Part shown: piece after piece, positions 9,942 to 19,103 of the stretch | How positions within the stretch are numbered: the first letter of the stretch is position 1 | How the letters are laid out: every line of letters starts with the position of its first letter | Assembly: GCA_003562815.1 (NCBI GenBank) | Contig: PWTO01000098.1 | Location: 1-47,835 of the forward strand | From: Chromatiaceae bacterium | GTDB lineage: Bacteria > Pseudomonadota > Gammaproteobacteria > Chromatiales > Chromatiaceae | Length of the DNA stretch: 47,835 nucleotides | Reading direction: 5' to 3' | Made by a program: the position numbers and the translations under genes | The notes under the pieces: model-generated | Databases searched by the model: none | Told to the model about the DNA's origin: nothing | Seen by the model: the letters and a program-made list of their open reading frames with translations, nothing else

Positions 9942-11375
9942 ATGAGCCGAACCATCAGCATCGACCCGGTCACCCGCATCGAGGGCCATGCCCGCATCTC
10001 GCTGCAGCTTGCCGACAGCGGCGCGGTCGAGGACGCCAAGTTCCACCTGACCCAGTTTCGCGGCTTCGAGAAGTTTTGCGAGGGCCGCCCCTACCGCGAG
10101 ATGCCGGCCCTGACTGCGCGCACCTGCGGCATCTGCCCGGTCAGCCATCTGCTGGCCTCCAACAAGGCCTGCGACGACCTGCTCGCGGTGACCATCCCGC
10201 CCACCGCCGAGAAACTGCGCCGGCTGATGAACCTGGCGCAACTGCTGCAATCGCATGCGCTGTCGTTCTTCCACCTCTCCTCGCCCGATTTGCTGCTGGG
10301 CTGGGACTCCGACCCGGCCAAGCGCAACATCTTCGGCGTCATGGCCAAGGACCCGGAGCTGGCCAAGCAAGGCATCAAGCTGCGCCAGATCGGCCAGACC
10401 ATCATCGAGATGCTCGGCGGCAAGAAGATCCATCCGACCTGGGTGGTGCCGGGCGGCGTCAACGAACCGCTCGACAGCGACAAGCGCGAGGCGATGCTGA
10501 ACATGCTGCCGGAGGCGCTGACCATCGCCAAGGACACCTACGCACTGTTCAAGACCATGGTGCCCAAGTTCAAGGACGAGGCCGAGCACTTCGGCACCAT
10601 GCCGACCATGTTCCTGTCGCTGGTCTCGCCCAAGGGACAACTCGAGCACTACGACGGCTTCTTGCGCATCAAAGACGCGCAAGGCCGCATCGTCGAAGAC
10701 AGGGTGCCGCCGTCCGACTACCCGCGCATCATCGGCGAGGCGGTCGAGGACTTCAGCTACATGAAGTTCCCTTACTACAAGCCGCTGGGCTACCCGAACG
10801 GCATCTACCGCGTCGGCCCGCTGGCGCGGCTCAACAATGCCGAGAGCTGCGGCACACCGTTCGCCGATGTCGCCCTGGCCGAGTTCCACATGTTGCAGGA
10901 AGACTCCGGGCCGGTGCGCTCGAGTTTCCACTACCATTACGCGCGCTTGGTCGAGATCATCTTCGCGATCGAGATGATGCAACGGCTGCTCAAAGACCCG
11001 AGCATCCTCGACACGCGGGTGCGCGCCCATGCGCGCGGCAACCGCGACGAGGGCATCGGCGTCGCCGAGGCCCCACGCGGCACTCTGATGCATCACTACA
11101 AGATCGACGAGGCGGGTCTGATCACCTGGGTCGATCTGATCATCGCCACCGGCCACAACAATCTGGCGATGAATCGCAGCATCAAACAGGTCGCCGATGC
11201 CTATGTCGATGGCAACACGCTTTCGGAAGGCATGCTCAATCGGGTCGAAGCGGTGATCCGCTGCTACGATCCCTGCCTCTCCTGTGCCTCGCATGCATTC
11301 GGCCAGATGCCGTTGAGCATCGAGCTGAAGGATGCCTCTGGCGCCGTCATCGATCGCCTGGTGCGCGACGCATGA
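9942..11375 (+). CDS. hoxH: [NiFe]-hydrogenase large subunit HoxH
   Basis: MSRTISIDPVTRIEGHARISLQL...; RTCGICPVSH (L1) and DPCLSCASHA (L2) Ni-binding motifs; cleavable C-terminal extension. Confidence 0.97.
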   Translation: MSRTISIDPVTRIEGHARISLQLADSGAVEDAKFHLTQFRGFEKFCEGRPYREMPALTARTCGICPVSHLLASNKACDDLLAVTIPPTAEKLRRLMNLAQLLQSHALSFFHLSSPDLLLGWDSDPAKRNIFGVMAKDPELAKQGIKLRQIGQTIIEMLGGKKIHPTWVVPGGVNEPLDSDKREAMLNMLPEALTIAKDTYALFKTMVPKFKDEAEHFGTMPTMFLSLVSPKGQLEHYDGFLRIKDAQGRIVEDRVPPSDYPRIIGEAVEDFSYMKFPYYKPLGYPNGIYRVGPLARLNNAESCGTPFADVALAEFHMLQEDSGPVRSSFHYHYARLVEIIFAIEMMQRLLKDPSILDTRVRAHARGNRDEGIGVAEAPRGTLMHHYKIDEAGLITWVDLIIATGHNNLAMNRSIKQVADAYVDGNTLSEGMLNRVEAVIRCYDPCLSCASHAFGQMPLSIELKDASGAVIDRLVRDA

Positions 11376-11983
11376 GCGCCACTGCGCCTTGGGGCGATGA
11401 CGGCTCGCACAGCACCGCTGGCGGGTCAGCCCATCCCGAAGAAGGCGCTGCGGCGGCTGCCTTTGCCACCAGCGCCACGAGGCCGCTGCGGGCGCTGGTG
11501 ATCGGCTACGGCAGCCCGATTCGCGGCGACGACGCGCTCGGCCCGCTGGTCGCCGATCAGCTCGAGACGCGCGTCAGCGCCGATCCCGAGCTGAGCGCTC
11601 GGGTCGAGGTCCAGGCGCGCCACATCCTGACCGCCGAGCTGGTCGACGATCTCGCCCGCGCCGAGCGCGTCATCTTCATCGACGCTGCGGCGAATCGAGC
11701 GCCCGGCGAGGTCAGCCGCCAGCGCCTAGCCCCCGATGCCAGCGCCCTCTCGACCATGGCCCACTTCCACGATCCACGCGAGCTGCTCGCCTGGTGTCAG
11801 GCCCTGTATCAACGGGTGCCAGAGACCTGGCTGGTCTCGGCTGGCGGCGCCGACTGGGGCTATGCCTGCTATGCGCTGAGCGAGACGGCGCAGGCAGTAG
11901 TCGCGCCGATGATCGCCGAGGTGCTGAGCCTCGTCGGCGCCGAGCCTGACACCCCTAACACCGGCCCTGAAACCTACTCCTGA
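11372..11983 (+). CDS. hoxW: HoxH maturation endopeptidase HoxW (hydrogenase maturation protease)
   Basis: ATGA overlap with hoxH; RALVIGYGSPIRGDDALGPLVADQLE...VIFIDAAANRAPGEV...WLVSAGGADWGYACYALSE. Confidence 0.92.
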   Translation: MSATAPWGDDGSHSTAGGSAHPEEGAAAAAFATSATRPLRALVIGYGSPIRGDDALGPLVADQLETRVSADPELSARVEVQARHILTAELVDDLARAERVIFIDAAANRAPGEVSRQRLAPDASALSTMAHFHDPRELLAWCQALYQRVPETWLVSAGGADWGYACYALSETAQAVVAPMIAEVLSLVGAEPDTPNTGPETYS

Positions 11984-11988
11984 CACCG

Positions 11989-13227
11989 ATGCGCGAGATC
12001 GTCCAGATCGATATCTCCGGCCCCGACCGGCCCGGTATCACCATGGCCCTGACCCAGGTGCTGGCCCGTTATGAGGTCGCGGTGCTCGATATCGGCCAAT
12101 CGGTGATCCACGACACCCTCGCCCTTGGCATGCTCATCGAGCTGCCCGAGGAGCCGGCGAGCTGCCCGGTGTTCAAGGAGCTGCTGTTCGCCGCCCATGA
12201 GCTTGGGCTCGCGGTGCGCTTCACCCCGGTCGAGGCCGATGCCTACGAGCGCTGGGTCGATGAGCAAGGCAAGGCGCGCCACATCCTGACCCTACTCGGG
12301 CGCGAGATCACCGCCGCACAGATCGCCCAAGTGTCCGCCGTGGTCACCCAGAACGGGCTCAATATCGAGCAGATCACGCGGCTTTCGGGGCGCATCTCGC
12401 GCCGCGCTAGCCGACCGAGCCGCCCGGCCAGCGTCCAGCTCTGGCTCAAGGGACCAGTCGCCGATGTCGGCGCCCTGCATGCGAGCTTCCTCGAGCTTGG
12501 CCATCGCCTCGAGGTCGATATTGCCATCCAGGAGGACGACATCTTCCGCCGCAACCGGCGCCTGGTCTGCTTCGACATGGACTCGACCCTGATCCAGACC
12601 GAGGTCATCGACGAACTCGCCGCCGCCGCTGGCGTCGGCCCCCAGGTCGCCGAGATCACCGAGCGCGCGATGCTGGGCGAGCTGGATTTCAACGAGAGCT
12701 TCCGCCGCCGCATGGCGTTATTGGAGGGGCTGGAGGAGACGGTGCTTGCCGGTATCGCCGAGCGGCTACCGATCACGGACGGCGCCGAGCGGCTGATCGG
12801 TGCGCTCAAGCAGCTCGGCTACCGGGTCGCGATCCTCTCCGGCGGCTTCACCTACTTTGCCGAGCACCTGCAACGGCGCCTCGGCATCGACGACGTGCAT
12901 GCCAATCGGCTCGAATTCGAGAACGGCCGACTGACCGGCCGCGTCACCGGCCGCATCGTCGACGGCCAACGCAAGGCCGAGCTGCTGCGTGAGATCGCCG
13001 CCCGCGAAGGCATCCGGCTGGAGCAGGTCATCGCGGTCGGCGACGGCGCCAACGACTTACCGATGCTCTCGATCGCCGGCCTCGGCATCGCCTTCCACGC
13101 CAAACCCCTGGTCAAGGAGCAGGCGCGCCACTCCATCGCCACCGTCGGCCTCGACGGCATCCTCTATCTGATCGGCATGCGCGATCGCGATCTGGAGGAT
13201 CAGGCTCGACGAGAACTTGCCGGATGA
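11989..13227 (+). CDS. serB: Phosphoserine phosphatase with N-terminal ACT domains
   Basis: VQIDISGPDRPGITMALTQVLARY (ACT) ... RRLVCFDMDSTLIQTEVIDELA ... ILSGGFTYFAEHLQRRLGIDDVHANRLE ... VGDGANDLPML. Confidence 0.96.
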   Translation: MREIVQIDISGPDRPGITMALTQVLARYEVAVLDIGQSVIHDTLALGMLIELPEEPASCPVFKELLFAAHELGLAVRFTPVEADAYERWVDEQGKARHILTLLGREITAAQIAQVSAVVTQNGLNIEQITRLSGRISRRASRPSRPASVQLWLKGPVADVGALHASFLELGHRLEVDIAIQEDDIFRRNRRLVCFDMDSTLIQTEVIDELAAAAGVGPQVAEITERAMLGELDFNESFRRRMALLEGLEETVLAGIAERLPITDGAERLIGALKQLGYRVAILSGGFTYFAEHLQRRLGIDDVHANRLEFENGRLTGRVTGRIVDGQRKAELLREIAAREGIRLEQVIAVGDGANDLPMLSIAGLGIAFHAKPLVKEQARHSIATVGLDGILYLIGMRDRDLEDQARRELAG

Positions 13228-13249
13228 CCAGATCCGACAAACCGGCGCT

Positions 13250-14122
13250 TCAATACACCATCATCCAGCCTGGCAACATGATTTCGTACATCTCGGTCAC
13301 CTGCAGGTTGATGTCGTCTGGCAGGCGAGTCACTGTCTCTGGCGCTAGATTTAAACGCTCGGCGAGCGCTTGGAGTTTTTCGGTTGCCCTGTCCGACTGC
13401 AGACGCTCTCGGTCGAACATGGCGGCCTGAAAGAGCGCGGCGATCTCGCGCGCGGCATACACAATCTCGGTTTCGGTGCGGTAGCACACGGCGGCGCTAG
13501 GATTGAGGTGATGGGCGATCGGTTGCCAGAGCGATTCGGGGAGCTGCCAGCTCTTGAGCAAGGCGGCACTGAGTTCGGCGTGATTGAATCCGAAGACCTG
13601 CTCCTCGGCGGCAATCACGTCGAGTCCTTCTCGATCGATGCGCTTGAGCACCTCCACATACGCCTCAGGACGTTGACCGAGGAGCACCAGCTTACCAAGC
13701 GCATGTAACAGTCCGGCGAGAAAGAGCGGCTCGCTCTTAGGCAACGAGAGATGTACTGCCAGTGTCCGTGCGGCGATCCCACAGGCGACGCCACTGAGCC
13801 AAAAACGCTCCATGTCCACCCGCTCGGGCGGCAATCCCTTGAACACATCGACCGCACAGGTGGCGAAGACCAGATCGCGCAAAGCCTCATAACCGATCAT
13901 GCTGATCGCCTGGGTGACGGTGTCCACCGAATGCGGACGGGCGTAAAAGGCGCTGTTGAGCAGGCGCAGCAAGCGCGCCGACAACGCGGGGTCGCACAGG
14001 ATGACCTCTGCTAGGTCGGAGGGCTGCGACGCAGGATCATCGATCAACTGATTGAGGCGTAATGCCACATCAGGTAAGGAATAGAGGTGTTCGGTTTCCT
14101 GGACGAGAGACTCGGGAGTCAT
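13250..14122 (-). CDS. HDOD domain protein
   Basis: MTPESLVQETEHLYSLPDVALRLNQLIDDPASQPSDLAEVILCDPALSARLLRLLNSAFY...TVTQAISMIGYEALRDLVF...LHALGKLVLL. Confidence 0.92.
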   Translation of the reverse strand: MTPESLVQETEHLYSLPDVALRLNQLIDDPASQPSDLAEVILCDPALSARLLRLLNSAFYARPHSVDTVTQAISMIGYEALRDLVFATCAVDVFKGLPPERVDMERFWLSGVACGIAARTLAVHLSLPKSEPLFLAGLLHALGKLVLLGQRPEAYVEVLKRIDREGLDVIAAEEQVFGFNHAELSAALLKSWQLPESLWQPIAHHLNPSAAVCYRTETEIVYAAREIAALFQAAMFDRERLQSDRATEKLQALAERLNLAPETVTRLPDDINLQVTEMYEIMLPGWMMVY

Positions 14123-14192
14123 GATCGGATTGCCCCGCAAAATTTCAACTTGCAGCCTGGGTTGGCTATTCTAAGGCAAATCTAAGGCAAAA

Positions 14193-14227
14193 AACGATCA
14201 AGGCCGCTTAAAGCGGCCTTGATCGTT
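14193..14227 (-). terminator. Rho-independent terminator for the minus-strand small gene at 14299-14553
   Basis: Perfect 17-bp inverted repeat AACGATCAAGGCCGCTT-A-AAGCGGCCTTGATCGTT; on the minus strand it runs directly into a T6 tract (GATCGTTTTTTGCC). Confidence 0.85.
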
Positions 14228-14298
14228 CGAGCCTCACGAACGCTATCCAGTGATGGCGTCACGCTCGACGGTAGGCGTTGCGGGCCGATCCTCTTCAG

Positions 14299-14553
14299 TT
14301 ACTGCAGCTGCTGCGGTAACCAGCTAGCAATCCGGCTGCGCTCGGCGGACTCGTCGATGCTGAAGAAGCGGTTCAGCACCAACAAGGCCTCGTCGAGATC
14401 GGAGCACCCGTAGTCGTCCATGACGACATGGTTGCTGCACTCTTCAACATGGTAGCGGTGCGCCCGGTCGGCGGCGTCGTAGCGCAGACGGTAGCCGGAC
14501 CCGGTCCAAGAGTCCCACTTGTAGCGGATCACTTGTTCTTTTTCGTCAAACAT
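14299..14553 (-). CDS. Uncharacterised small protein (84 aa)
   Basis: MFDEKEQVIRYKWDSWTGSGYRLRYDAADRAHRYHVEECSNHVVMDDYGCSDLDEALLVLNRFFSIDESAERSRIASWLPQQLQ; followed by a strong terminator on the same strand. Confidence 0.6.
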   Translation of the reverse strand: MFDEKEQVIRYKWDSWTGSGYRLRYDAADRAHRYHVEECSNHVVMDDYGCSDLDEALLVLNRFFSIDESAERSRIASWLPQQLQ

Positions 14554-14849
14554 CTCTCAACCTATTGTTTTGATGAATCATCCAGAAAATCGAGCGGCGA
14601 CAGAGCGGGCAGCGCCGGATGCGGGATTCCCCGAACGTCAAAACCGCGCATGTCGCAAAAGTGCGTCCGGCGGTCTCTTACCCCATAGTCTAGAAGCACA
14701 AATGCCACTTGACAACAGAAAGTCTAACCAGTGTTCGATAAAAAAAGTGCGGACCTGCACGCATTTTTCGCACAACGCATGATCAGGCTCTTTTGTTCCA
14801 AATAAACAACAAAAATGCGATTTTGCAACAAACAACGGGCATAGCGCCA

Positions 14850-15929
14850 TCAGCCGGCGCGGATGAGCATGCGCAACGGATCTGCAGGGTCCACCCAGTC
14901 CATGAAGGGGATGCGGCGGTCGTTGTGGGTCACCCGGTAGATCAATCCCAGCCAGTTCCCCACCACACCCTCGGCGGTGTCGCGCCAGGTATTATCGAGC
15001 CCGGCGGCGATCCGTGCCTCTGGAAACAACGGCGGCTCGCGGCCTCGATCCAGGGCACGCTGCAGCATGTGGCGATGCTCCTCGAGCACGGCCGCCGCCT
15101 TGGCCGAGAACACATTCTCTGGAAAAGGCGGATAGTCCTCCCGCGCTCCGCTCGCGAAGCGCTCGACCTCGCGCTTGTATTCCTTCAGCAACGAGATGGT
15201 GTCGTACTCAGGGTGGCCTTGGAACATCACCAGACGCAGCCCGTCCGGGCTGGTGGCCAAATGCACGCCGGCCTCGTCGCTCTCGACCAGAACCCGCGCC
15301 CCAGCCGCCTCGAATTGTTCCCGGCTGACCTCGTTGAAGCGCGAATGCGGAACGTCGAACAGGGTGTTGGTGCTCTCGACCAGCGGATGTCCCTGATCGA
15401 CCACGCCATGCGTGAAAACCCCCCAACGTTTGGCCGGCAGCGGCTGGCGCCGTTGACCGTAACGAAACTGCATCACTGCATGGGTGGCCAGACAGGAGCA
15501 GAGGGTCGAGGCGACATGCTCGAAGGCCCAGTCCACCACCTCGATCAATGGCGCCCAGAACGGCTGTTGCGTCAAATCCGGACCGCTCACATTGGCACCG
15601 GTGACGATCAGCGCGTCCAGCCCTTGCTCGCGCACCACCTCGAACGGCTGATAGTAGCGCTCGATATGCGCCCTCGCCTTCTCGCCGCGCGGCAGTTCCG
15701 GCAGCGAGAAGGGATGCACATAGAACTGCGCGATCTGATTGCTCTGCCCGACCAACCGGAAGAACTGCCGCTCGGTGGCCGCCAGCGCGGCATCGGGCAT
15801 CATGTTGAGCAGCCCGACGTGCAGCTCGCGGATATCCTGATGCAGCGCCCAGTCGGATTCGAGGATGTTCTGCCCCTCGGCGCGCAGGCGATCAAAGGTC
15901 GGCAGGTGATTATGGGCAACAATCGGCAT
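14850..15929 (-). CDS. metA: Homoserine O-succinyltransferase (MetA/HTS family)
   Basis: MPIVAHNHLPTFDRLRAEGQNILESDWALHQDIRELHVGLLNMMPDAALAATERQFFRLVGQSNQ...VTGANVSGPDLTQQPFWAPL...TLCSCLATHAVMQ...FQGHPEYDTISLLKEYKREV. Confidence 0.93.
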   Translation of the reverse strand: MPIVAHNHLPTFDRLRAEGQNILESDWALHQDIRELHVGLLNMMPDAALAATERQFFRLVGQSNQIAQFYVHPFSLPELPRGEKARAHIERYYQPFEVVREQGLDALIVTGANVSGPDLTQQPFWAPLIEVVDWAFEHVASTLCSCLATHAVMQFRYGQRRQPLPAKRWGVFTHGVVDQGHPLVESTNTLFDVPHSRFNEVSREQFEAAGARVLVESDEAGVHLATSPDGLRLVMFQGHPEYDTISLLKEYKREVERFASGAREDYPPFPENVFSAKAAAVLEEHRHMLQRALDRGREPPLFPEARIAAGLDNTWRDTAEGVVGNWLGLIYRVTHNDRRIPFMDWVDPADPLRMLIRAG

Positions 15930-15942
15930 GGACGCGCTCCTC

Positions 15943-16845
15943 TCAACCGTTTCCGAGCCCGAGCCCGCGCAGGGCCTCGGCTTCCTCGTCCGGCGTCAGC
16001 GCTGGCGTGCGCGCGATCGCGGTCTCGATCAATGCCAGGAAATCCTGCTCATCGCGCACTGCCGCGACCTCGGTCGATTCGACCGTGTAGCCGAACGGCC
16101 GCGCGATGGCCTCGTAGCGCGGCACCCGCGAGTGGAACAGGCGCGGGAAGACCCAACGCGTGAAGTCGTTCGGCTCAATGTCGGCGACATACTCGAGCCC
16201 ATGCTCGGTGAGATAATCCTTGACCGCAGCCTTGATGAACGCAGGGCGAAAATACAGCGGCTTCGGATCGGCTTGCGCGCGTTGGATGAGTTTGATCTCA
16301 TCGGCCTGGGGCACGCGGATGTAGAGGATCAGGCTGTGCTGGGCGAGGAGATCGATAACCGAGGGCGCTTCGAGTTCGCAAAGACTACCGCCGACATCGT
16401 TGACGAAATGGCTGTAGCCATAGATCTCGCGGGCCTTGCGGATGAACTCCGGTACATCCTGCATGGCGCGAATCTCGGCATCGCGATACAGGGCCTGACG
16501 CCGGTTGAACTCGGGCAGCGAGAGACCGCCCTTTTCCGGGTCGCCGAGCTGACCGACGAAGCTCAACACTGGCCCGAGGTCATCGACCTGGATCTTGTTC
16601 TGGAACGCGACCCAGTCACGCCGCAGCAAATCACGCAGGAAAGGCACCTGCATCGCTTGCGACTTGATCAGGTCCAGGATCGGCTCGTCGAGATAGCGGG
16701 TGCCAATGCGATAATCGCCGGAGTAGTGAAACCAGTCGCTGCGCCGCAGTAGCCCGGAGAGATAGGTCTTGCCGACCCCCGACATGCCCAGCAAGGTGAT
16801 GCAGCGATGCTGCCAGTGGTGGAATTCCTCGATCGTCAACCTCAA
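15943..16845 (-). CDS. P-loop ATPase/kinase-like protein
   Basis: LTIEEFHHWQHRCITLLGMSGVGKTYLSGLLRRSDWFHYSGDYRIGTRYLDEPILDLIKSQAM...; Walker A GMSGVGKT; no clear ATG, start taken at TTG 16845 (uncertain); stop 13 bp before metA ATG. Confidence 0.75.
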   Translation of the reverse strand: MRLTIEEFHHWQHRCITLLGMSGVGKTYLSGLLRRSDWFHYSGDYRIGTRYLDEPILDLIKSQAMQVPFLRDLLRRDWVAFQNKIQVDDLGPVLSFVGQLGDPEKGGLSLPEFNRRQALYRDAEIRAMQDVPEFIRKAREIYGYSHFVNDVGGSLCELEAPSVIDLLAQHSLILYIRVPQADEIKLIQRAQADPKPLYFRPAFIKAAVKDYLTEHGLEYVADIEPNDFTRWVFPRLFHSRVPRYEAIARPFGYTVESTEVAAVRDEQDFLALIETAIARTPALTPDEEAEALRGLGLGNG

Positions 16846-17065
16846 AACAGTGCCCTCGACAGCGCTGATCCTAGCGATAAGCAAGCGCCCCGAGGCGACT
16901 CGCGGTCGGCCTCGAACTATACGCGATCCGAGCGCCCGCTCACCAGCGCACCCCACAGGCGTGTCTACCGTGCTAGGCTCGATCCGATCGATCATGGTCC
17001 CAACCTGGCGATGACACGGCCACCCTGCCCGACAACCCGCTCGCCCCAGCCGATACCCGCCGAGA

Positions 17066-18292
17066 ATGGATGCCGTTACTCCCCCAGCCTCCGTTGAGCC
17101 CGAACTCAGGCCACCCTCCATCGCGCTCGGCGAGGACAGGCCCGAGGCGATTGAGCTGCGCCTGGCCGGGCACTGGCGCTTGGACCAGCGCATCCCGCCC
17201 CTGAGCGATGCCGCAGCGCTGATCGATCGCGCGCTCGCGCGCTCGCCGACACAGACGTCGGACCACGCCTCGGACCAAACGCCGGACCAAGACCGCCCTC
17301 TGCGTTTCGAGACCAGCGAACTGCTCGACTGGGACTCCGCCCTCGTGACCTTCGTCGCCGGCATCGATCGTCTGTGCCACGCGCGCGCGCTCCAGTGCGA
17401 CCACGACGCCCTGCCGCACGGCCTGCGCCGCCTGCTCGAGATGGCGCGCAACATCCCGCCCGCCCCGGAGCAGGAAACCCACGATCGCGGCCCCGGCTTC
17501 GTGACCCGCATCGGGCTCGACCTCGCCGACCTGGTGCGCTCCACCGGCGAGATCATGGCCTTTTTCGGCGAAGGGGCGATCGCCGTGCGTCACTTCCTCG
17601 CCGGGCGCGCGCGCTATCGCAAATCCGAACTTTGGGTCATCATCCAAGAGTCGGGCGCCGACGCGCTGCCCATCATCAGCCTGGTGAGCTTTTTGGTCGG
17701 CATGATCTTGGGCTACATTGGCGATCAGCAACTGGCCCAGTTCGGTGCCCGCATCTTTGTGGCCGACCTGGTCGGGCTCGCGACCGTGATCCAGATGGGC
17801 GCGCTGATCACCGGCATCGTCCTCGCCGGGCGCACCGGAGCGGCCTTCGCCGCGCGCATCGGCACCATGCAAGTCAACGAGGAAATCGATGCGCTGCGCA
17901 CCTTCGGCATCCCACCGATGGAGTTCTTGGTGCTGCCGCGCATGCTCGCGCTGATCTTGATGACACCGCTGCTGACCCTCTATGCCGACCTGCTTGGCAT
18001 CCTCGGTGGGCTCTTCGTCGGCACTGTCGTCGGCGGTGTCAGCCTGACCGCCTATCTGATCCAGACGCAGGCGGCGATCGGCTGGAACCACATCATCCAG
18101 GGCCTGATCAGCGCCACCGTCTATGGCGCCATCGTCGCCGCCTCCGGCTGCCTGCGCGGGATGCAATGTGGACGCAGCGCGGCGGCCGTTGGCGAGGCCA
18201 CCACCTCGGCGGTGGTCACCGCCATCGTCTTCATCGTCATCGCCGCTGCGGTGCTGACGGTGATCTTCAATGCCATTGGGCTCTCGGGGTGA
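17066..18292 (+). CDS. MlaE-family ABC transporter permease with N-terminal STAS-like domain
   Basis: C-terminal MlaE core FLVGMILGYIGDQQLAQFGARIFVADLVGLATVIQMGALITGIVLAGRTGAAFAARIGTMQVNEEIDALRTFGIPPMEFLVLPRMLAL; N-terminal ~150 aa extension RLAGHWRLDQRIPPL...LDWDSALVTFV resembles a STAS domain. Confidence 0.92.
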   Translation: MDAVTPPASVEPELRPPSIALGEDRPEAIELRLAGHWRLDQRIPPLSDAAALIDRALARSPTQTSDHASDQTPDQDRPLRFETSELLDWDSALVTFVAGIDRLCHARALQCDHDALPHGLRRLLEMARNIPPAPEQETHDRGPGFVTRIGLDLADLVRSTGEIMAFFGEGAIAVRHFLAGRARYRKSELWVIIQESGADALPIISLVSFLVGMILGYIGDQQLAQFGARIFVADLVGLATVIQMGALITGIVLAGRTGAAFAARIGTMQVNEEIDALRTFGIPPMEFLVLPRMLALILMTPLLTLYADLLGILGGLFVGTVVGGVSLTAYLIQTQAAIGWNHIIQGLISATVYGAIVAASGCLRGMQCGRSAAAVGEATTSAVVTAIVFIVIAAAVLTVIFNAIGLSG

Positions 18293-18305
18293 GCGCGCGA
18301 GAGCG

Positions 18306-19103
18306 ATGAGCACGCACATCCAGACCCCGCCCGAGACCGACGCAACGCCGGCGACGCCCGACGTGGTGATCCAGGTCGAGGATGTCACGCTCGGCTATGG
18401 CTCGACCCTGATTCAGCAGGGGCTCGACTTCGTCATCCACAGCGGCGACGTCTTCATTATCATGGGCGGCAGCGGTTGCGGCAAAAGCACCGTGATGCGC
18501 GCGCTGACCGGCCTGCTGGCGCCACAGCAAGGCCGGATTCTGCTGCATGATCAAAGCCTGTGGGAGAGTTCGGAAGAGGCGCGCGTCCAACTTCTACGCA
18601 AAATCGGTGTCATGTATCAGAGCGGCGCGCTCTGGAGTTCGATGACCTTGGAGGAGAATGTGGCGCTGCCGCTCGAACAATACACGCGCTTGTCGCGGCA
18701 GCAGATCTGCGAGCTGGCCGAGTACAAACTGGCACTGGTTGGGCTTGCCGATTTCGGCGACTATTATCCGGGGCAGATCAGCGGCGGCATGCGCAAGCGC
18801 GTCGGTGTCGCGCGCGCCATGGCCCTTGACCCCGATATCCTCTTCTTCGACGAACCTTCGGCCGGTCTCGATCCGCTCTCCGCGCGGCGCCTTGATGACC
18901 TGATCCTCGAATTGCGCGACAGCCTAGGAACAACCATGGTGGTGATCACTCACGATCTCGACAGCCTCTTTCTGATCGGCGACGACGCCGTCTTCCTCGA
19001 CGCCGAGACCCGCACCCTGCTCACCAGCGGCAATCCGAAACAGTTGCGCGATCACAGCGAGATCGCCGAGGTCCGCGCCTTTCTGCGCCGAGGCGAACCA
19101 TGA
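18306..19103 (+). CDS. MlaF-type ABC transporter ATP-binding protein
   Basis: GGSGCGKSTVMRALTGLLAPQQG (Walker A), YPGQISGGMRKRVGVARAMALDPDILFFDEPSAGLDPLSARRLDDLI. Confidence 0.95.
   Translation: MSTHIQTPPETDATPATPDVVIQVEDVTLGYGSTLIQQGLDFVIHSGDVFIIMGGSGCGKSTVMRALTGLLAPQQGRILLHDQSLWESSEEARVQLLRKIGVMYQSGALWSSMTLEENVALPLEQYTRLSRQQICELAEYKLALVGLADFGDYYPGQISGGMRKRVGVARAMALDPDILFFDEPSAGLDPLSARRLDDLILELRDSLGTTMVVITHDLDSLFLIGDDAVFLDAETRTLLTSGNPKQLRDHSEIAEVRAFLRRGEP

Noticed and set aside
9882-11294. 470-aa minus-strand ORF opposite hoxH
   Set aside because: Shadow ORF of hoxH; Asp/Val/Gly/His-rich composition typical of antisense frames.
10076-11371. Upstream part of the 635-aa plus-strand ORF leading into hoxW
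   Set aside because: Out-of-frame reading of hoxH; the real hoxW starts at the ATGA overlap at 11372.
14641-14850. Possible CRISPR-like repeats in the AT-rich island
   Set aside because: The A-tract/TGCG motifs are short, irregularly spaced and not identical, with no spacer structure.
17257-17295. TCGGACCACGCC-TCGGACCAAACG-CCGGACCAAGAC tandem repeat
   Set aside because: Three imperfect 12-bp units inside the permease linker; most likely a low-complexity linker rather than a functional element.
16973-18388. 471-aa minus-strand ORF opposite the MlaE-like permease
   Set aside because: Antisense shadow ORF; the plus-strand frame has clear permease motifs.
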